Source of the DNA: Bacillota bacterium
Lineage (GTDB): Bacteria; Bacillota; Clostridia; Oscillospirales; CAG-272
Assembly (NCBI GenBank): GCA_029219205.1
Contig: JAQXSY010000014.1
Span: 1-32,275 of the forward strand
Direction: 5' to 3'
DNA length: 32,275 nt
Under the pieces are notes generated by a model. That model was not told where the DNA came from. It saw only the letters and a list, made by a program, of their open reading frames with translations, and searched no databases. Positions 1 through 8,010 of the stretch are shown here, piece by piece (position 1 is the first letter of the stretch; each line of letters starts with the position of its first letter). Both the position numbers and the translations under genes were made by a program.

Positions 1-29
1 CGCTGCGCGCGCTGAAAAAGGCGCAGTAA
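1..29 (+). CDS. 3' end of an unidentified upstream gene (partial)
   Basis: Frame 3 reads LRALKKAQ followed by a TAA stop. The next gene begins 35 bases later with its own GGAG ribosome site and no terminator lies between them. This is therefore probably the tail of an upstream gene in the same operon as the glycosidase and aldolase. Eight residues are too few to identify a family, and the call rests on position and frame only. Confidence 0.4.
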
Positions 30-64
30 ATCAGCCTCCCCTTTTTGGGCGAAAGGAGAACAAA

Positions 65-1516
65 ATGAATCAAAAGCAGTACACAAGACGTTTGATTATC
101 GATAACGACGGCGGCGACTCTCAATGCGGCGGCGGAAGTTACGAAGAATTCTGCTCCGTACGCATGAAGGATTACATCGGGCTCGGAGCGACGACGCTGT
201 TCTACACAACCCGTTCTTCCGGTTTCAGCGTGTTTACCCACCGCACAAAATACGGCACGATTTTTACCTCCAATATGCCGCATTTCAAAAACGTCAACGC
301 CGTCAGCCAAATGATCGCGCAGGGAGAGGACACGCTGAGCTACTCGCTCCGCTTCTGCCGCGAGCACGGTCTGGAATTCTTCTGGCAGATGCGCATGAAT
401 GACACCCACGACAGCACCGGCGCCGATTATTGCACCTACAGCTACTACAGCAACAGTTTTAAGATTGCACATCCGGAGTGTCTGCTCGGCAAACACGATC
501 AGGCTATGAAGCACGGAATGGGCTCGGCAGTAAATTATGCCCATCCGTTGGTTCGCAAAATGGCCTGCCTCTTTATTGAGGAGGTTTGTCAGAATTACGA
601 TATCGACGGAATACAGCTTGACTTTTTCCGTCATCCGGTAATTTTCCCGCATCCTTCCGAAGGACTGCACGCATCGGAAGAGGAGATCGGAGTTCTGACA
701 GAGATGATGCGGCAAATTCGAGCGATCGTTGACCGCGAAGGCGAGCGCCGCGGACGGAAAATTCTTCTCTCCGCGCGCGTCCCCGACAGCGTTGAGTATG
801 CGCTGTTCCTCGGAATGGATATACAGAATTGGCTTGCCTCCGGTCTGCTTGATATTTTAACCACCGGATCGTATCTCCAGCTGAACAATTTCGCCTATGC
901 AGCCGAGCTGGGTCATAAATACGGTGTGCCGGTTTATCCGTCGCTGGATGAAGTCCGCATTCAGGACGACGAGGCAAAAGCCCGCCGCAATGCCCGCGAT
1001 GCAGTACTTGGCCGCATTGAGAGCGCGCTGGACGACGGATGCGACGGTGTGCTGCTTTTCAACTATTTCGGCATCCACCGCAATGATGATTTCGGCGAGG
1101 CGGAACGGGAGACAGTGCGCATCGCCGCAGATGACGCACGCAGGAAAAAGGCAGACAAGACGTTTATTGCCTCCGTTCTCGGACGCGGAGCCGTCGCCGG
1201 CGGCGCACCTCCGCATGATGCGTATATGAATATCCCCTCTCTATCCCCCAGAACTCCCATTGCCGTGGAGAACAGCGCCTCTGTGATTATCCGTCTGCCC
1301 GAGCTCGGCGAGCAGGAAAAGGCGCGTCTGCATTTGTGGTTTGCCGATGATACATCCGGTTCCGTCCGATTGAACGGCGCGGAGTTAGGCAAGTTCTCCG
1401 GGCGGCAGACCGTGCTCGAAATCTCTCCGAGCGCCCTTTGTCACGGAGACAACACCGTTCTCATCGCCGCAGAACACGCCGTGCTTACCGACGCGGCAAT
1501 TACGTTCACGCGCTGA
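65..1516 (+). CDS. Glycoside hydrolase-like TIM-barrel protein (family 10-like, GHL10/DUF187 type)
   Basis: This 483-residue protein has no signal peptide and so probably acts in the cytoplasm. The ATG is preceded by GAAAGGAGAA at good spacing. Residues of roughly 5 to 350 look like a TIM barrel. The segment NYDIDGIQLDFFRHP, about residue 177, matches NYDIDGIIFDDYFYP in the secreted GHL10 protein at 12252, which suggests the same fold clan and an acidic active-site strand. Residues after about 385 look like a small beta-sandwich, possibly carbohydrate binding. The next gene, an N-acetylneuraminate-lyase-type aldolase, starts 26 bases downstream with no terminator between. I infer that the enzyme releases or trims a sugar or sugar acid that the aldolase then cleaves. 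The substrate is unknown, and a non-hydrolytic role is possible. Confidence 0.7.
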   Translation: MNQKQYTRRLIIDNDGGDSQCGGGSYEEFCSVRMKDYIGLGATTLFYTTRSSGFSVFTHRTKYGTIFTSNMPHFKNVNAVSQMIAQGEDTLSYSLRFCREHGLEFFWQMRMNDTHDSTGADYCTYSYYSNSFKIAHPECLLGKHDQAMKHGMGSAVNYAHPLVRKMACLFIEEVCQNYDIDGIQLDFFRHPVIFPHPSEGLHASEEEIGVLTEMMRQIRAIVDREGERRGRKILLSARVPDSVEYALFLGMDIQNWLASGLLDILTTGSYLQLNNFAYAAELGHKYGVPVYPSLDEVRIQDDEAKARRNARDAVLGRIESALDDGCDGVLLFNYFGIHRNDDFGEAERETVRIAADDARRKKADKTFIASVLGRGAVAGGAPPHDAYMNIPSLSPRTPIAVENSASVIIRLPELGEQEKARLHLWFADDTSGSVRLNGAELGKFSGRQTVLEISPSALCHGDNTVLIAAEHAVLTDAAITFTR

Positions 1517-1542
1517 AACAACCCGAGGGAGATCATCGGATT

Positions 1543-2433
1543 ATGAAAAACAAGCAATTCAGCGGCATTATGCCCGCTCTGATCACACCTATCCGCGAGG
1601 ACGGCTCGCTGAACCGTTCCGCCGTTGAGGCTGTGATCGACTGGGAGCTTTCCCACACAATTACCGGCTTTTACATAAACGGCGCCACCGGCGAGGGGCC
1701 GGTTCTCCCCGAGAAAACTCGCCGCGAACTGGCCGAAATCGCAGTTGAAAAGACACGCGGCCGCGTAAAAATCATCAACCACATCGGCGCTCCGGATACG
1801 CTCGAGGCGCTGAGGCTGGCTCGCCATGCCGGCGAAATAGGCTGTGACGCGGTCTCCTCCGTCCTGCCGAATTTCTACTTCAAATATGGCGCAGAGCAGA
1901 TTCTGGATTACTATCGGCGTGTCGCCGATATCTCCGGACTGCCGGTAGTGGTCTACGCAAATGGTCTGATGAACGTAAGTCCGGTAGATTTCATGCGCCA
2001 AGCTATGGAGATTCCCGGAGTTATCGGCGTAAAATACACACTCTACGATTATTTTGACATGCACCGTATTTGTGAATTGAACGGCGGGGACATCAATGTG
2101 TTCAACGGACCGGACGAGATGCTGATCTGCGGACTTGTCATGGGCGCGGACGGCGGCATCGGCGCGACCTACAACGTGGCGCCGGACTGGTTCTGCGAGC
2201 TGTACAGCGCATATCGGGCGGGTGAACTTGAGCGAGCGCGCGAGGCGCAGTTCAAAATCGACCGCATGGTTGAAATTCTGCGCCGCTACACTACCATCTC
2301 CGCAATAAAGGAATCCTTCCGCTACCGCGGCATCGATGCGGGAAACGCAGCATATCCCGGAAGAGTCTACACCTCAGCCGAATCTGCCGCTCTGCAAAAC
2401 GAACTGCGTGCGGCCGGAGTAACGGGAATATAA
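1543..2433 (+). CDS. N-acetylneuraminate lyase / DapA-superfamily aldolase
   Basis: The protein is a class I aldolase of 296 residues. The start is ATG 1543 (MKNKQFSG), because family homology begins there and the longer ORF start lies inside the previous gene; a GAGGGA site precedes it. Visible motifs are the substrate loop GATGE at residues 47-51, Tyr138 in VVYAN and the Schiff-base Lys164 in GVKYT. The stretch NGPDEMLICGLVMGADGGIG is closer to N-acetylneuraminate lyase (NanA), which splits sialic acid to pyruvate and N-acetylmannosamine, than to dihydrodipicolinate synthase. The upstream neighbour is a glycosidase-like protein, which fits carbohydrate breakdown rather than lysine synthesis. 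No nanE, nanK or transporter is visible, so another 2-keto-3-deoxy sugar acid could be the real substrate. Family membership is firm and substrate is not. Confidence 0.85.
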   Translation: MKNKQFSGIMPALITPIREDGSLNRSAVEAVIDWELSHTITGFYINGATGEGPVLPEKTRRELAEIAVEKTRGRVKIINHIGAPDTLEALRLARHAGEIGCDAVSSVLPNFYFKYGAEQILDYYRRVADISGLPVVVYANGLMNVSPVDFMRQAMEIPGVIGVKYTLYDYFDMHRICELNGGDINVFNGPDEMLICGLVMGADGGIGATYNVAPDWFCELYSAYRAGELERAREAQFKIDRMVEILRRYTTISAIKESFRYRGIDAGNAAYPGRVYTSAESAALQNELRAAGVTGI

Positions 2434-2782
2434 AACAAACGCCGGCGTCCTCTTTTTTCCGCCGTACAGCTTTTTCGGTATATGGCTTTGATTTATGACT
2501 TTGACATATTCTTCTGACGTTACGGCGACAGTCCTTTTCTTCCTTGTATCAGATATAGATCTATGCCGCGCATTCTTCCGGTATCCGAACCATTTTCACA
2601 AAACTCAGATATATGCCGTTTATTCTTCTTTATAGTTGTGTATGACGGTTTGCGGCTTGCCTCTGCAATCCGAAAATGCCACCGTACGCAAAAAGGGATG
2701 CTTTCATACGGAAGCATCCCTTTTTTACGCTTGTTTATTAATTTTTGAACCTGTTACCTGTCAGAATCTATGGGACAACCGG
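2434..2782. other. Intergenic region between convergent genes; no credible gene
   Basis: This 349-base stretch lies between the aldolase gene and the leftward mrnC gene. The ORFs listed here are short, lack ribosome sites and have no recognisable protein character. Apart from the hairpin terminator near its right end, the only structure I see is a loose direct repeat: TCAGATATA followed shortly by TATGCCG and ATTCTTC, around 2549 and again around 2605. I see no RNA gene. Confidence 0.5.
2690..2726. terminator. Bidirectional intrinsic terminator
   Basis: AAAAAGGGATGCTT pairs with AAGCATCCCTTTTTT around a short loop. The T run on the right arm serves rightward transcription from the aldolase gene. 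The A run on the left arm becomes a U run for leftward transcription from mrnC. Its position between convergent genes fits both uses. Confidence 0.85.
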
Positions 2783-3166
2783 CTATTCGCTTTTTTCCGC
2801 CGGTCCGAACGCCGCGTCAAACAGCATCCTCAGCCGCTCATCGTCTCCTTTTAGATAAAGGTATGCAAAAAGAGACTCCATTCCGGTCGCACGCCGGTAT
2901 TGCCCCGCGGAGGCGCTCTTCGGAACCGTCGCTGTGTGCGCGTTGCGTCCCCGCCGGTAAACGCTTGCTTCTTCTTCGGTGAGAACCGGCAATATATTTT
3001 CCAGCGCGTCGCTCTGCGACGTCGCGGTTACAAATTTTCTTGCAAGCTCGTTCAGCCTTCCGATATCGCGTTCTCCCGATTCAAGCAGACGGCGTCTTGT
3101 CATAAGCTCAATAACCGCATCTCCGAGATATGCGAGCTGCAAACCATTCAGTTCACTGTAAAGCAT
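2783..3166 (-). CDS. mrnC: Mini-ribonuclease III (MrnC)
   Basis: Mini-III is a stand-alone RNase III catalytic domain without a double-stranded RNA-binding domain; in Bacillus it matures 23S rRNA ends. The 127-residue protein shows the family pattern: YLGDAVIE near the N-terminus with likely metal ligand Asp16, then LTEEEASVYRRGRNAHT, then YRRATGMESLFAYLYLKG. Length fits the family, about 125-145 residues. The start codon lies inside the end of the upstream lipoprotein gene, a 14-base overlap, and the nearest purine-rich site is far, so translation is probably coupled. In many Firmicutes this gene follows cysS; here it follows a lipoprotein gene instead. The bidirectional terminator lies about 56 bases downstream. 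Confidence 0.9.
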   Translation of the reverse strand: MLYSELNGLQLAYLGDAVIELMTRRRLLESGERDIGRLNELARKFVTATSQSDALENILPVLTEEEASVYRRGRNAHTATVPKSASAGQYRRATGMESLFAYLYLKGDDERLRMLFDAAFGPAEKSE

Positions 3167-3713
3167 TAGTTACGTCCGAATTATCCTTTTCCGTTTTTAA
3201 TTTTTTGAATTCAGAGACCACGCAGACAAAATTTTCGCCCCCGACGACCGCTTCGATTCTTCCCGGCACAAAATTCCTGTCGAACCATACCTTTGCGACG
3301 CCGTTTTCGAAGGCAAAGCTGACAATATTCAACTCAACTCCGCAGTTTTCGGTTACCTCAACCCCGGTAAAATCGTCCTCTCCGAGCGTAAACACTCCGG
3401 AAAGCAAAGCAATGCCGCCCGGCGCTTTTCCGTTCAGCGGGATCGTCAGCCCGCCGCACGTTACGTTCGCCGTACCGTCCCGCATAATGTTTAGTCCAAT
3501 GCCGCAAAGCGTCTCCGGCGCGGCAAACAGAAAGCCTACGTCTCCTTCGTCGCTTACGGTCACATTAACATCATACTGCGTGCCGCCAAAGCCGATATTT
3601 GCCGTATAAACACATTCCCGCGGCATAAACTGAGGGCATGCGGCGATCTCTCCGCATGAAATCAAAACCGCCGCCAATAATATCAAGCCTGCCGCGCCGC
3701 ATATTTTTTTCAT
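3153..3713 (-). CDS. Predicted lipoprotein of unknown function
   Basis: I start this 186-residue protein at the ATG ending at base 3713. A GGAGG site lies 7 bases upstream of it, and it begins a clear lipoprotein signal: MKK, a hydrophobic stretch and lipobox LISC with Cys20. The longer ORF start at 3782 would bury the signal peptide behind 23 residues and has no good ribosome site. The mature part looks like beta-rich repeats with few charged patches, and I do not recognise a family. It is probably anchored to the outer face of the membrane. It overlaps mrnC downstream by 14 bases. Its ribosome site sits in one arm of a 10-base inverted repeat listed separately, so translation may be controlled. 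Confidence 0.75.
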   Translation of the reverse strand: MKKICGAAGLILLAAVLISCGEIAACPQFMPRECVYTANIGFGGTQYDVNVTVSDEGDVGFLFAAPETLCGIGLNIMRDGTANVTCGGLTIPLNGKAPGGIALLSGVFTLGEDDFTGVEVTENCGVELNIVSFAFENGVAKVWFDRNFVPGRIEAVVGGENFVCVVSEFKKLKTEKDNSDVTNALQ

Positions 3714-3718
3714 AATTA

Positions 3719-3800
3719 CGCCTCCGCACATTGTCATCATAAAGCACATATTTTCAAGTAATAATCTATATGCGCAGACCATGTTTTATATGCGGAGGCG
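3719..3800 (-). promoter_or_regulatory. Possible ribosome-site-sequestering hairpin in the lipoprotein leader
   Basis: In the leftward transcript CGCCTCCGCA (3800-3791) is an exact reverse complement of TGCGGAGGCG (3728-3719). The second arm contains the GGAGG ribosome site of the lipoprotein gene. Folding would hide that site behind a loop of about 62 bases. This could be a translational switch, or a chance repeat caused by the GGAGG sequence itself. I do not recognise a known riboswitch in the loop. Confidence 0.4.
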
Positions 3801-3811
3801 CTGAGTGTGAA

Positions 3812-4363
3812 TTATTTATTGACTGTTGTTACGATCGTAGCGCGGTTGAAAAATTTCATAACCTTCAGCATCTTGTCGGAAGGCTCAAAATAAAGCGCGC
3901 ATTTTTCTCCCTTGTCGTTGTTCCAAACAACAAGGTAAACTCCGGTCGCCTCGGGAGAGGATACCGCGTTGTATTTGTTTACGGCGTCTTTGTCTGCGCC
4001 GGCAGCCTCGCTGCTGTCAATCGGAGCGAGAACAGTCGCGTCTCCGACCTTGAGCGTTACGATTTCCTTGCGGCGGCGGCGGTTGAAAACGCTGCTTACC
4101 GTAAGAATACCCGTCGAAAGAATCGACTCATACTCAACTTCGGTATAGCACCAGGTAAGCGGTACGATTACCGAAAGCGCAAGGGGGGAGAGAGCAAGAG
4201 GCAAAAGGATGAAAGGACGGAAAATCGGTACTGAGAAGGTGATTATCACAAGCGCGATCGGAATCAGTATGTACGCAAGCAGCAGAAGAAACTTCTTCCG
4301 CTTGAGTTCCGCATCCTTCTTACGCTTTACACAGCTTTCCGCATAATTGACATTGTCATTCAT
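3812..4363 (-). CDS. Small membrane protein with two transmembrane segments, DUF6106-like
   Basis: This 183-residue protein starts with a hydrophilic basic segment (residues 1-24), followed by two closely spaced hydrophobic helices at about 25-46 and 50-72. A soluble C-terminal domain then carries a basic cluster, NRRRRK, near residue 93. The layout resembles small clostridial membrane proteins with a PH-like cytoplasmic domain, and the N-terminus recalls DUF6106, but I hold that name loosely. A GGAGGA site precedes the ATG and a consensus sigma-A promoter lies upstream. It is probably first in a leftward operon with the lipoprotein and mrnC, although the 98-base gap contains a possible leader hairpin. 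Function is unknown. Confidence 0.7.
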   Translation of the reverse strand: MNDNVNYAESCVKRKKDAELKRKKFLLLLAYILIPIALVIITFSVPIFRPFILLPLALSPLALSVIVPLTWCYTEVEYESILSTGILTVSSVFNRRRRKEIVTLKVGDATVLAPIDSSEAAGADKDAVNKYNAVSSPEATGVYLVVWNNDKGEKCALYFEPSDKMLKVMKFFNRATIVTTVNK

Positions 4364-4414
4364 GGCGTTTTATTCCTCCGTGGAATTAAATAAAATATAT
4401 TTTAACATTTTGTT

Positions 4415-4443
4415 ATTATATCATTATTACGCGCATTTTTCAA
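4415..4443 (-). promoter_or_regulatory. Sigma-A promoter for the leftward membrane-protein operon
   Basis: On the minus strand the -35 is TTGAAA (4443-4438), the spacer is 17 bases and the -10 is TATAAT (4420-4415). The -10 lies about 50 bases upstream of the start codon at 4363. Confidence 0.8.
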
Positions 4444-4461
4444 GTGTTTTTGCCGTACTTA

Positions 4462-4490
4462 TTGCAATTATCAGAATTTTCTTATATAAT
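4462..4490 (+). promoter_or_regulatory. Sigma-A promoter for the ACT/UPF0210 operon
   Basis: The -35 is TTGCAA (4462-4467), followed by a 17-base spacer and -10 TATAAT (4485-4490). It lies about 46 bases upstream of the ACT-domain start. It is back to back with the leftward promoter. Confidence 0.8.
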
Positions 4491-4536
4491 AATCATATAA
4501 TATATTTTTTTGCTTAAAAGAAGGCAGGTTGATATA

Positions 4537-4806
4537 ATGAAAGCTGTAATTTCTGTCGCCGGAAAGGACAATCTCGGAATCATCGCAAAGGTCAGCGGAG
4601 CCTGCGCCGGATACGGCGTGAACATCGTAGACATTTCGCAAACCGTCCTCGGCGAATACTTTGCCATGATTATGCTTGCGGATATCGACAAAATCACCAT
4701 CCCGTTCTGTGATTTCGTCGATAAAATGTCGGAGCTGGGCAGCGACGCCGGACTTGACATCCACACAATGCACGAGGACATCTTCAATTCCATGCATAAA
4801 ATCTGA
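4537..4806 (+). CDS. ACT domain-containing protein, UPF0237 family
   Basis: The protein is a single ACT domain of 89 residues, beginning [12 protein letters not shown] and including the ACT turn [25 protein letters not shown] domains bind small ligands, usually amino acids, and often dimerise. I start at ATG 4537 because the family begins with MKAVI and an AAGGCAGG site precedes it; the longer ORF start at 4510 has no ribosome site. The gene is 14 bases upstream of a UPF0210 gene. The same pair is adjacent in many Firmicutes, so this protein is probably a ligand sensor or regulatory partner of UPF0210. The ligand is not known. Confidence 0.9.
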   Translation: MKAVISVAGKDNLGIIAKVSGACAGYGVNIVDISQTVLGEYFAMIMLADIDKITIPFCDFVDKMSELGSDAGLDIHTMHEDIFNSMHKI

Positions 4807-4820
4807 GGAGTTTTTTTCAA

Positions 4821-6179
4821 ATGCTTGATACAAAAAATATTCTCGAAACAATCAATATGATTCAAGAAGAAAACCTTGACATACGAACGGTTACTCTCGG
4901 TATCTCGCTGTTCGACTGTTCAAGCGACGACGAGGCGAGGCTTTGTACCCGCGTCTATGACAAGATTGCTCGCGAGGCGGAAAAGCTTGTCCCCGTGTGC
5001 GTACAGATAGAAAAAGAACTGGGCATACCTATTATAAATAAACGCATTTCAGTAACTCCGGCGTCGCTCGTCGGCGGCTCGCTTTCAAGAGACGGTTTTG
5101 TACGTCTGGCGCATTCGCTTAACCGCGCCGCAGAAGCCGTCGGTGTAAATTTTATCGGAGGTTTCGGCGCGCTCGTTCAAAAGGGCTTCACATCAGCTTC
5201 GGAAAACCTGATTGATTCTATTCCGCAGGCTTTGTCCGAAACGTCTCTTCTTTGCTCCTCGGTAAATGTTGCATCCACAAAGGCGGGCATAAACATGGAT
5301 GCGATCGCGAAAATGGGCAAAGTCATAAAGGAGCTTGCCTTCCTTACGCGTGATTCCTCCTCGATCGGATGCGCAAAGCTCGTTGTATTTGCAAACGCTC
5401 CCGACGACAATCCGTTTATGGCAGGCGCGTTCAACGGAGTCGGAGAACCGGAAACCGTTATTAACGTCGGCGTATCCGGTCCCGGAGTCGTTTCAAGCGC
5501 AATTAGACGCGCAGGCGACTGCTCTCTCTCCGAGCTCGCGGAAATTATCAAAAAAACCGCGTTCAAAATCACGCGTATGGGTCAGCTGGTTGCGCGAGAG
5601 GCCTCAAAGCGTCTTTCCGTACCGTTCGGCATCGTTGACCTTTCGCTTGCGCCGACGCCGGCCATCGGGGACTCGGTTGCTCATATTCTTGAAGAAATGG
5701 GTCTTGAATCTACCGGCGCCTGCGGAACGACGGCGGCGCTTGCAATGCTTAACGACGCCGTTAAGAAGGGCGGCGTTATGGCATCCAACTTTGTCGGCGG
5801 ACTTTCCGGCGCGTTTATTCCGGTTTCGGAAGACGCCGGTATGATTGACGCCGTTGAACGCGGCGCGCTGACAATCGAAAAGCTCGAAGCCATGACTGCG
5901 GTCTGCTCGGTCGGACTCGATATGATAGCCGTTCCCGGAGATACGGAAGAATCGGTTATCTGCGGTCTGATCGCAGACGAGATATCAATCGGCGTTGCAA
6001 ACACAAAAACAACGGCGGTACGCGTTATTCCCGCATACGGAAAAAAAGAAGGCGACAGCGTAAGCTTCGGAGGACTGCTTGGGCACGCGCCTGTAATGAA
6101 GATAAACGGCTTTTCTCCCGCAAAATTCATCGCGCGAGGCGGCAGAATTCCCGCGCCGATTCACAGCCTCAAAAACTGA
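4821..6179 (+). CDS. UPF0210 (DUF711) family protein
   Basis: The 452-residue length matches the UPF0210 family, a cytoplasmic group distantly related to pyruvate-formate-lyase-like folds but with no assigned reaction. Family-like stretches include [15 protein letters not shown] near the N-terminus, the glycine-rich [12 protein letters not shown], and [19 protein letters not shown] in the C-terminal third. There is no signal peptide or membrane segment. The ATG follows TGAGGAGTTTTTTTCAA, giving a good ribosome site. It is the second and last gene of the ACT/UPF0210 operon, which ends in a strong hairpin. Family assignment is confident and biochemical role is open. Confidence 0.9.
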   Translation: MLDTKNILETINMIQEENLDIRTVTLGISLFDCSSDDEARLCTRVYDKIAREAEKLVPVCVQIEKELGIPIINKRISVTPASLVGGSLSRDGFVRLAHSLNRAAEAVGVNFIGGFGALVQKGFTSASENLIDSIPQALSETSLLCSSVNVASTKAGINMDAIAKMGKVIKELAFLTRDSSSIGCAKLVVFANAPDDNPFMAGAFNGVGEPETVINVGVSGPGVVSSAIRRAGDCSLSELAEIIKKTAFKITRMGQLVAREASKRLSVPFGIVDLSLAPTPAIGDSVAHILEEMGLESTGACGTTAALAMLNDAVKKGGVMASNFVGGLSGAFIPVSEDAGMIDAVERGALTIEKLEAMTAVCSVGLDMIAVPGDTEESVICGLIADEISIGVANTKTTAVRVIPAYGKKEGDSVSFGGLLGHAPVMKINGFSPAKFIARGGRIPAPIHSLKN

Positions 6180-6233
6180 GTCAAAACGAAGTTTCACAAA
6201 CCCGGCGTAAGTCGGTTACGATATTTCCGAACG

Positions 6234-6272
6234 AAAACAGACGGATCATGAAAAATGTTCCGTCTGTTTTTT
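6234..6272 (+). terminator. Intrinsic terminator after the UPF0210 gene
   Basis: AAAACAGACGGA pairs perfectly with TCCGTCTGTTTT around a 13-base loop, followed by further T residues. It lies 55 bases after the UPF0210 stop. Confidence 0.88.
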
Positions 6273-6280
6273 CGCTTTCA

Positions 6281-6309
6281 GAATATATTCACAAACGCCT
6301 TCATAGAAT
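6281..6309 (+). promoter_or_regulatory. Sigma-E-like (mother-cell sporulation) promoter for the sipL-like gene
   Basis: GAATATA (6281-6287), a 14-base spacer and CATAGAAT (6302-6309) match the Bacillus sigma-E consensus KMATATT-N14-CATACANT at 6 of 7 and 7 of 8 positions. The start codon follows about 33 bases later. SipL is a sigma-E-dependent gene in Clostridioides difficile, so the match fits the product. A sigma-A reading (TTCACA, 18 bases, TATAAA) is possible but weaker. Confidence 0.65.
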
Positions 6310-6341
6310 GGTATAAAAAATAATCGTGAGGTTAGGGAATA

Positions 6342-7945
6342 ATGAACAGCGGATATTCTGAATTCATAAACAAAGCGTCGGACAAATCAAGGATATACTG
6401 CGAAGCGTGCGCGGACACCTCTGTTCGGGAGATGGCGGGCGAGTATCTGCTCCCCGATTACCTGCCGGACATAGACAAGATACTCTGCGTACGACCGCTC
6501 GCTCACCTTTCCGGCTCAGGAATAGGGGACGGCGTCATAACCTGGGAAGGCGACGTTTTCTATACGCTTCTTTACATGACAGGCGACGGCAAGCTTGCGG
6601 GAGCGGTCTTTGCCGAGCCGTTCAGCGGCTCGTCCCCGGCGGAAGTCACGGGAGACGAATGCATGGCGGGAGTTTATCCTTCCGCCGAAAGCGTTACAGT
6701 AAACCGCTCAACGCGCGCAAGGTGCAGATAAAGTCAACTTTGCGCGTCAGATGCACCGCATTCTGCGAGCAGGAGCTTGAAACAGTCGTAACCGGGCGTC
6801 AGTCGGTTGAGGATACGATCGGAATCGAAAGTCTTAAGGAAAACATAAGTACTCTTGACATGCGGGGCGGCGAAGAAAAAGGCGTTATTATAAGCGAAGA
6901 TATTGAGCTTGAAGGCTCCTGCCCTTCCGTTAAAGAACTGATAACCTGCTCCGTAAGCGTACTTCCTCCCGAAGCGCGCGCGCGGAACGGAGAGGCGGAG
7001 GTCGAATTCGACGCGCTTTTCGATTGCGTTTACGAATGCGAAAGCGGAGGCTTTTCTTCAATTCAAAAGCGGTTCCGTGTGTCCCGTGCAATACCGGCAG
7101 CCGGTCTCGAACCGTCCTGCGAATGCGTTGCCCGCGCCGACGCCGGAGTTATAAAAGCGTCCGTACAGAATAACAGCTACGGCGAAAGACGAATAATTGA
7201 AATAGATTTCCCGTGCGATATAACCGTTACCGGCTATTTCAACCGCGAGGCTGCGATAACCGCCGATATGTACTCTACCGATTACGAAACCGTTTCCGAC
7301 GTCAAACCGATACAGCCGGTACGCTTCTGCCGCGTGTGTTCCGGAAACGTCTCGGTAAACGCCTCGGCGGCGCGCGAAAACACCGGGCTTGACGACGCAA
7401 AATCGGTTTTTGACGGAAATATTGTTCTCGGAGACATAACCGTTACGCGTCAGCCGGACAGCAGACGGATTGTTGTTGAAGGCAGCGCCTTAATAACGGT
7501 CGTGGCAGTCTGCGGAGACGAGGACACACGCTATTGCAGCGGCAGCTTCACGTATCCGTTCAGATTCGAGCTTGACGCGGGAGACGATTCGCCAAATTCC
7601 GGTCTCACAGAGGAGCTTTGCATACTTTCAAGGCGGTTCAGACTAGATTCGACAAACGTATACGCCGACTTTGAGATCGGCGCCAGAATAATTGCGACAG
7701 ACAAGCGCGAAACCACATGCGTCGGCTCGCTTGCAATCGACCGCGAGCATCCGTTTGACCACGACAGCTCCGCAATCATCCTATATTATCCGGAAAAAGG
7801 CGAGACAATCTGGGATATCTCAAAAAAATACCACGTTTCACGCGCAGAAGTTGAAAACGCAAATCCGAACGCCGAAACCGCCGGCGTCCTGCTCATACCT
7901 AAAAAAAACAAAAAGACTCCAACGTTCAGCCGGGTAATCGGATGA
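6342..7945 (+). pseudogene. sipL: SipL-like spore morphogenesis protein (DUF3794/SPOCS plus LysM), split by a one-base frameshift
   Basis: Two ORFs read as one protein of about 534 residues. The first (6342-6731) begins MNSGYSEF with ribosome site AGGGA and carries the N-terminal SPOCS-like segment. The second frame carries the rest: RKVQIKSTLRVRC, further DUF3794/SPOCS repeats and a C-terminal LysM domain (residues about 475-525; EKGETIWDISKKYHVS, then LLIPKK). Around 6705 frame one ends coding for VNR and the second frame continues with LNARKV. Both share base 6707, so one missing C in AACCGCTCAAC would restore CGC CTC. In C. difficile, SipL binds SpoIVA through LysM and is needed for coat assembly. 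The cause may be a sequencing or assembly error, or a real mutation. The remaining coding potential looks intact, which favours error or a recent change. Confidence 0.8.
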
Positions 7946-7958
7946 CAAGATAGAAAAT

Positions 7959-8000
7959 CGGCGATACCGTACTCAAAGAGAAACGGTATCGCCGGTTTAT
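7959..8000. terminator. Intrinsic terminator between convergent genes
   Basis: CGGCGATACCGT pairs with ACGGTATCGCCG around a 12-base loop, followed by GTTTATTTT. It separates the sipL-like gene from the leftward lipoprotein gene. The preceding AGAAAAT gives only a modest U run in the leftward direction. Confidence 0.75.
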
Positions 8001-8010
8001 TTTACAGGAT

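Noticed and set aside
2520-2717. Small ORFs in the 2434-2782 gap
   Set aside because: They overlap the terminator, have no ribosome sites and show no protein character.
3714-3782. Longer start for the leftward lipoprotein (ORF start at 3782)
   Set aside because: It would place 23 residues before the lipoprotein signal and has no ribosome site, unlike the ATG ending at 3713.
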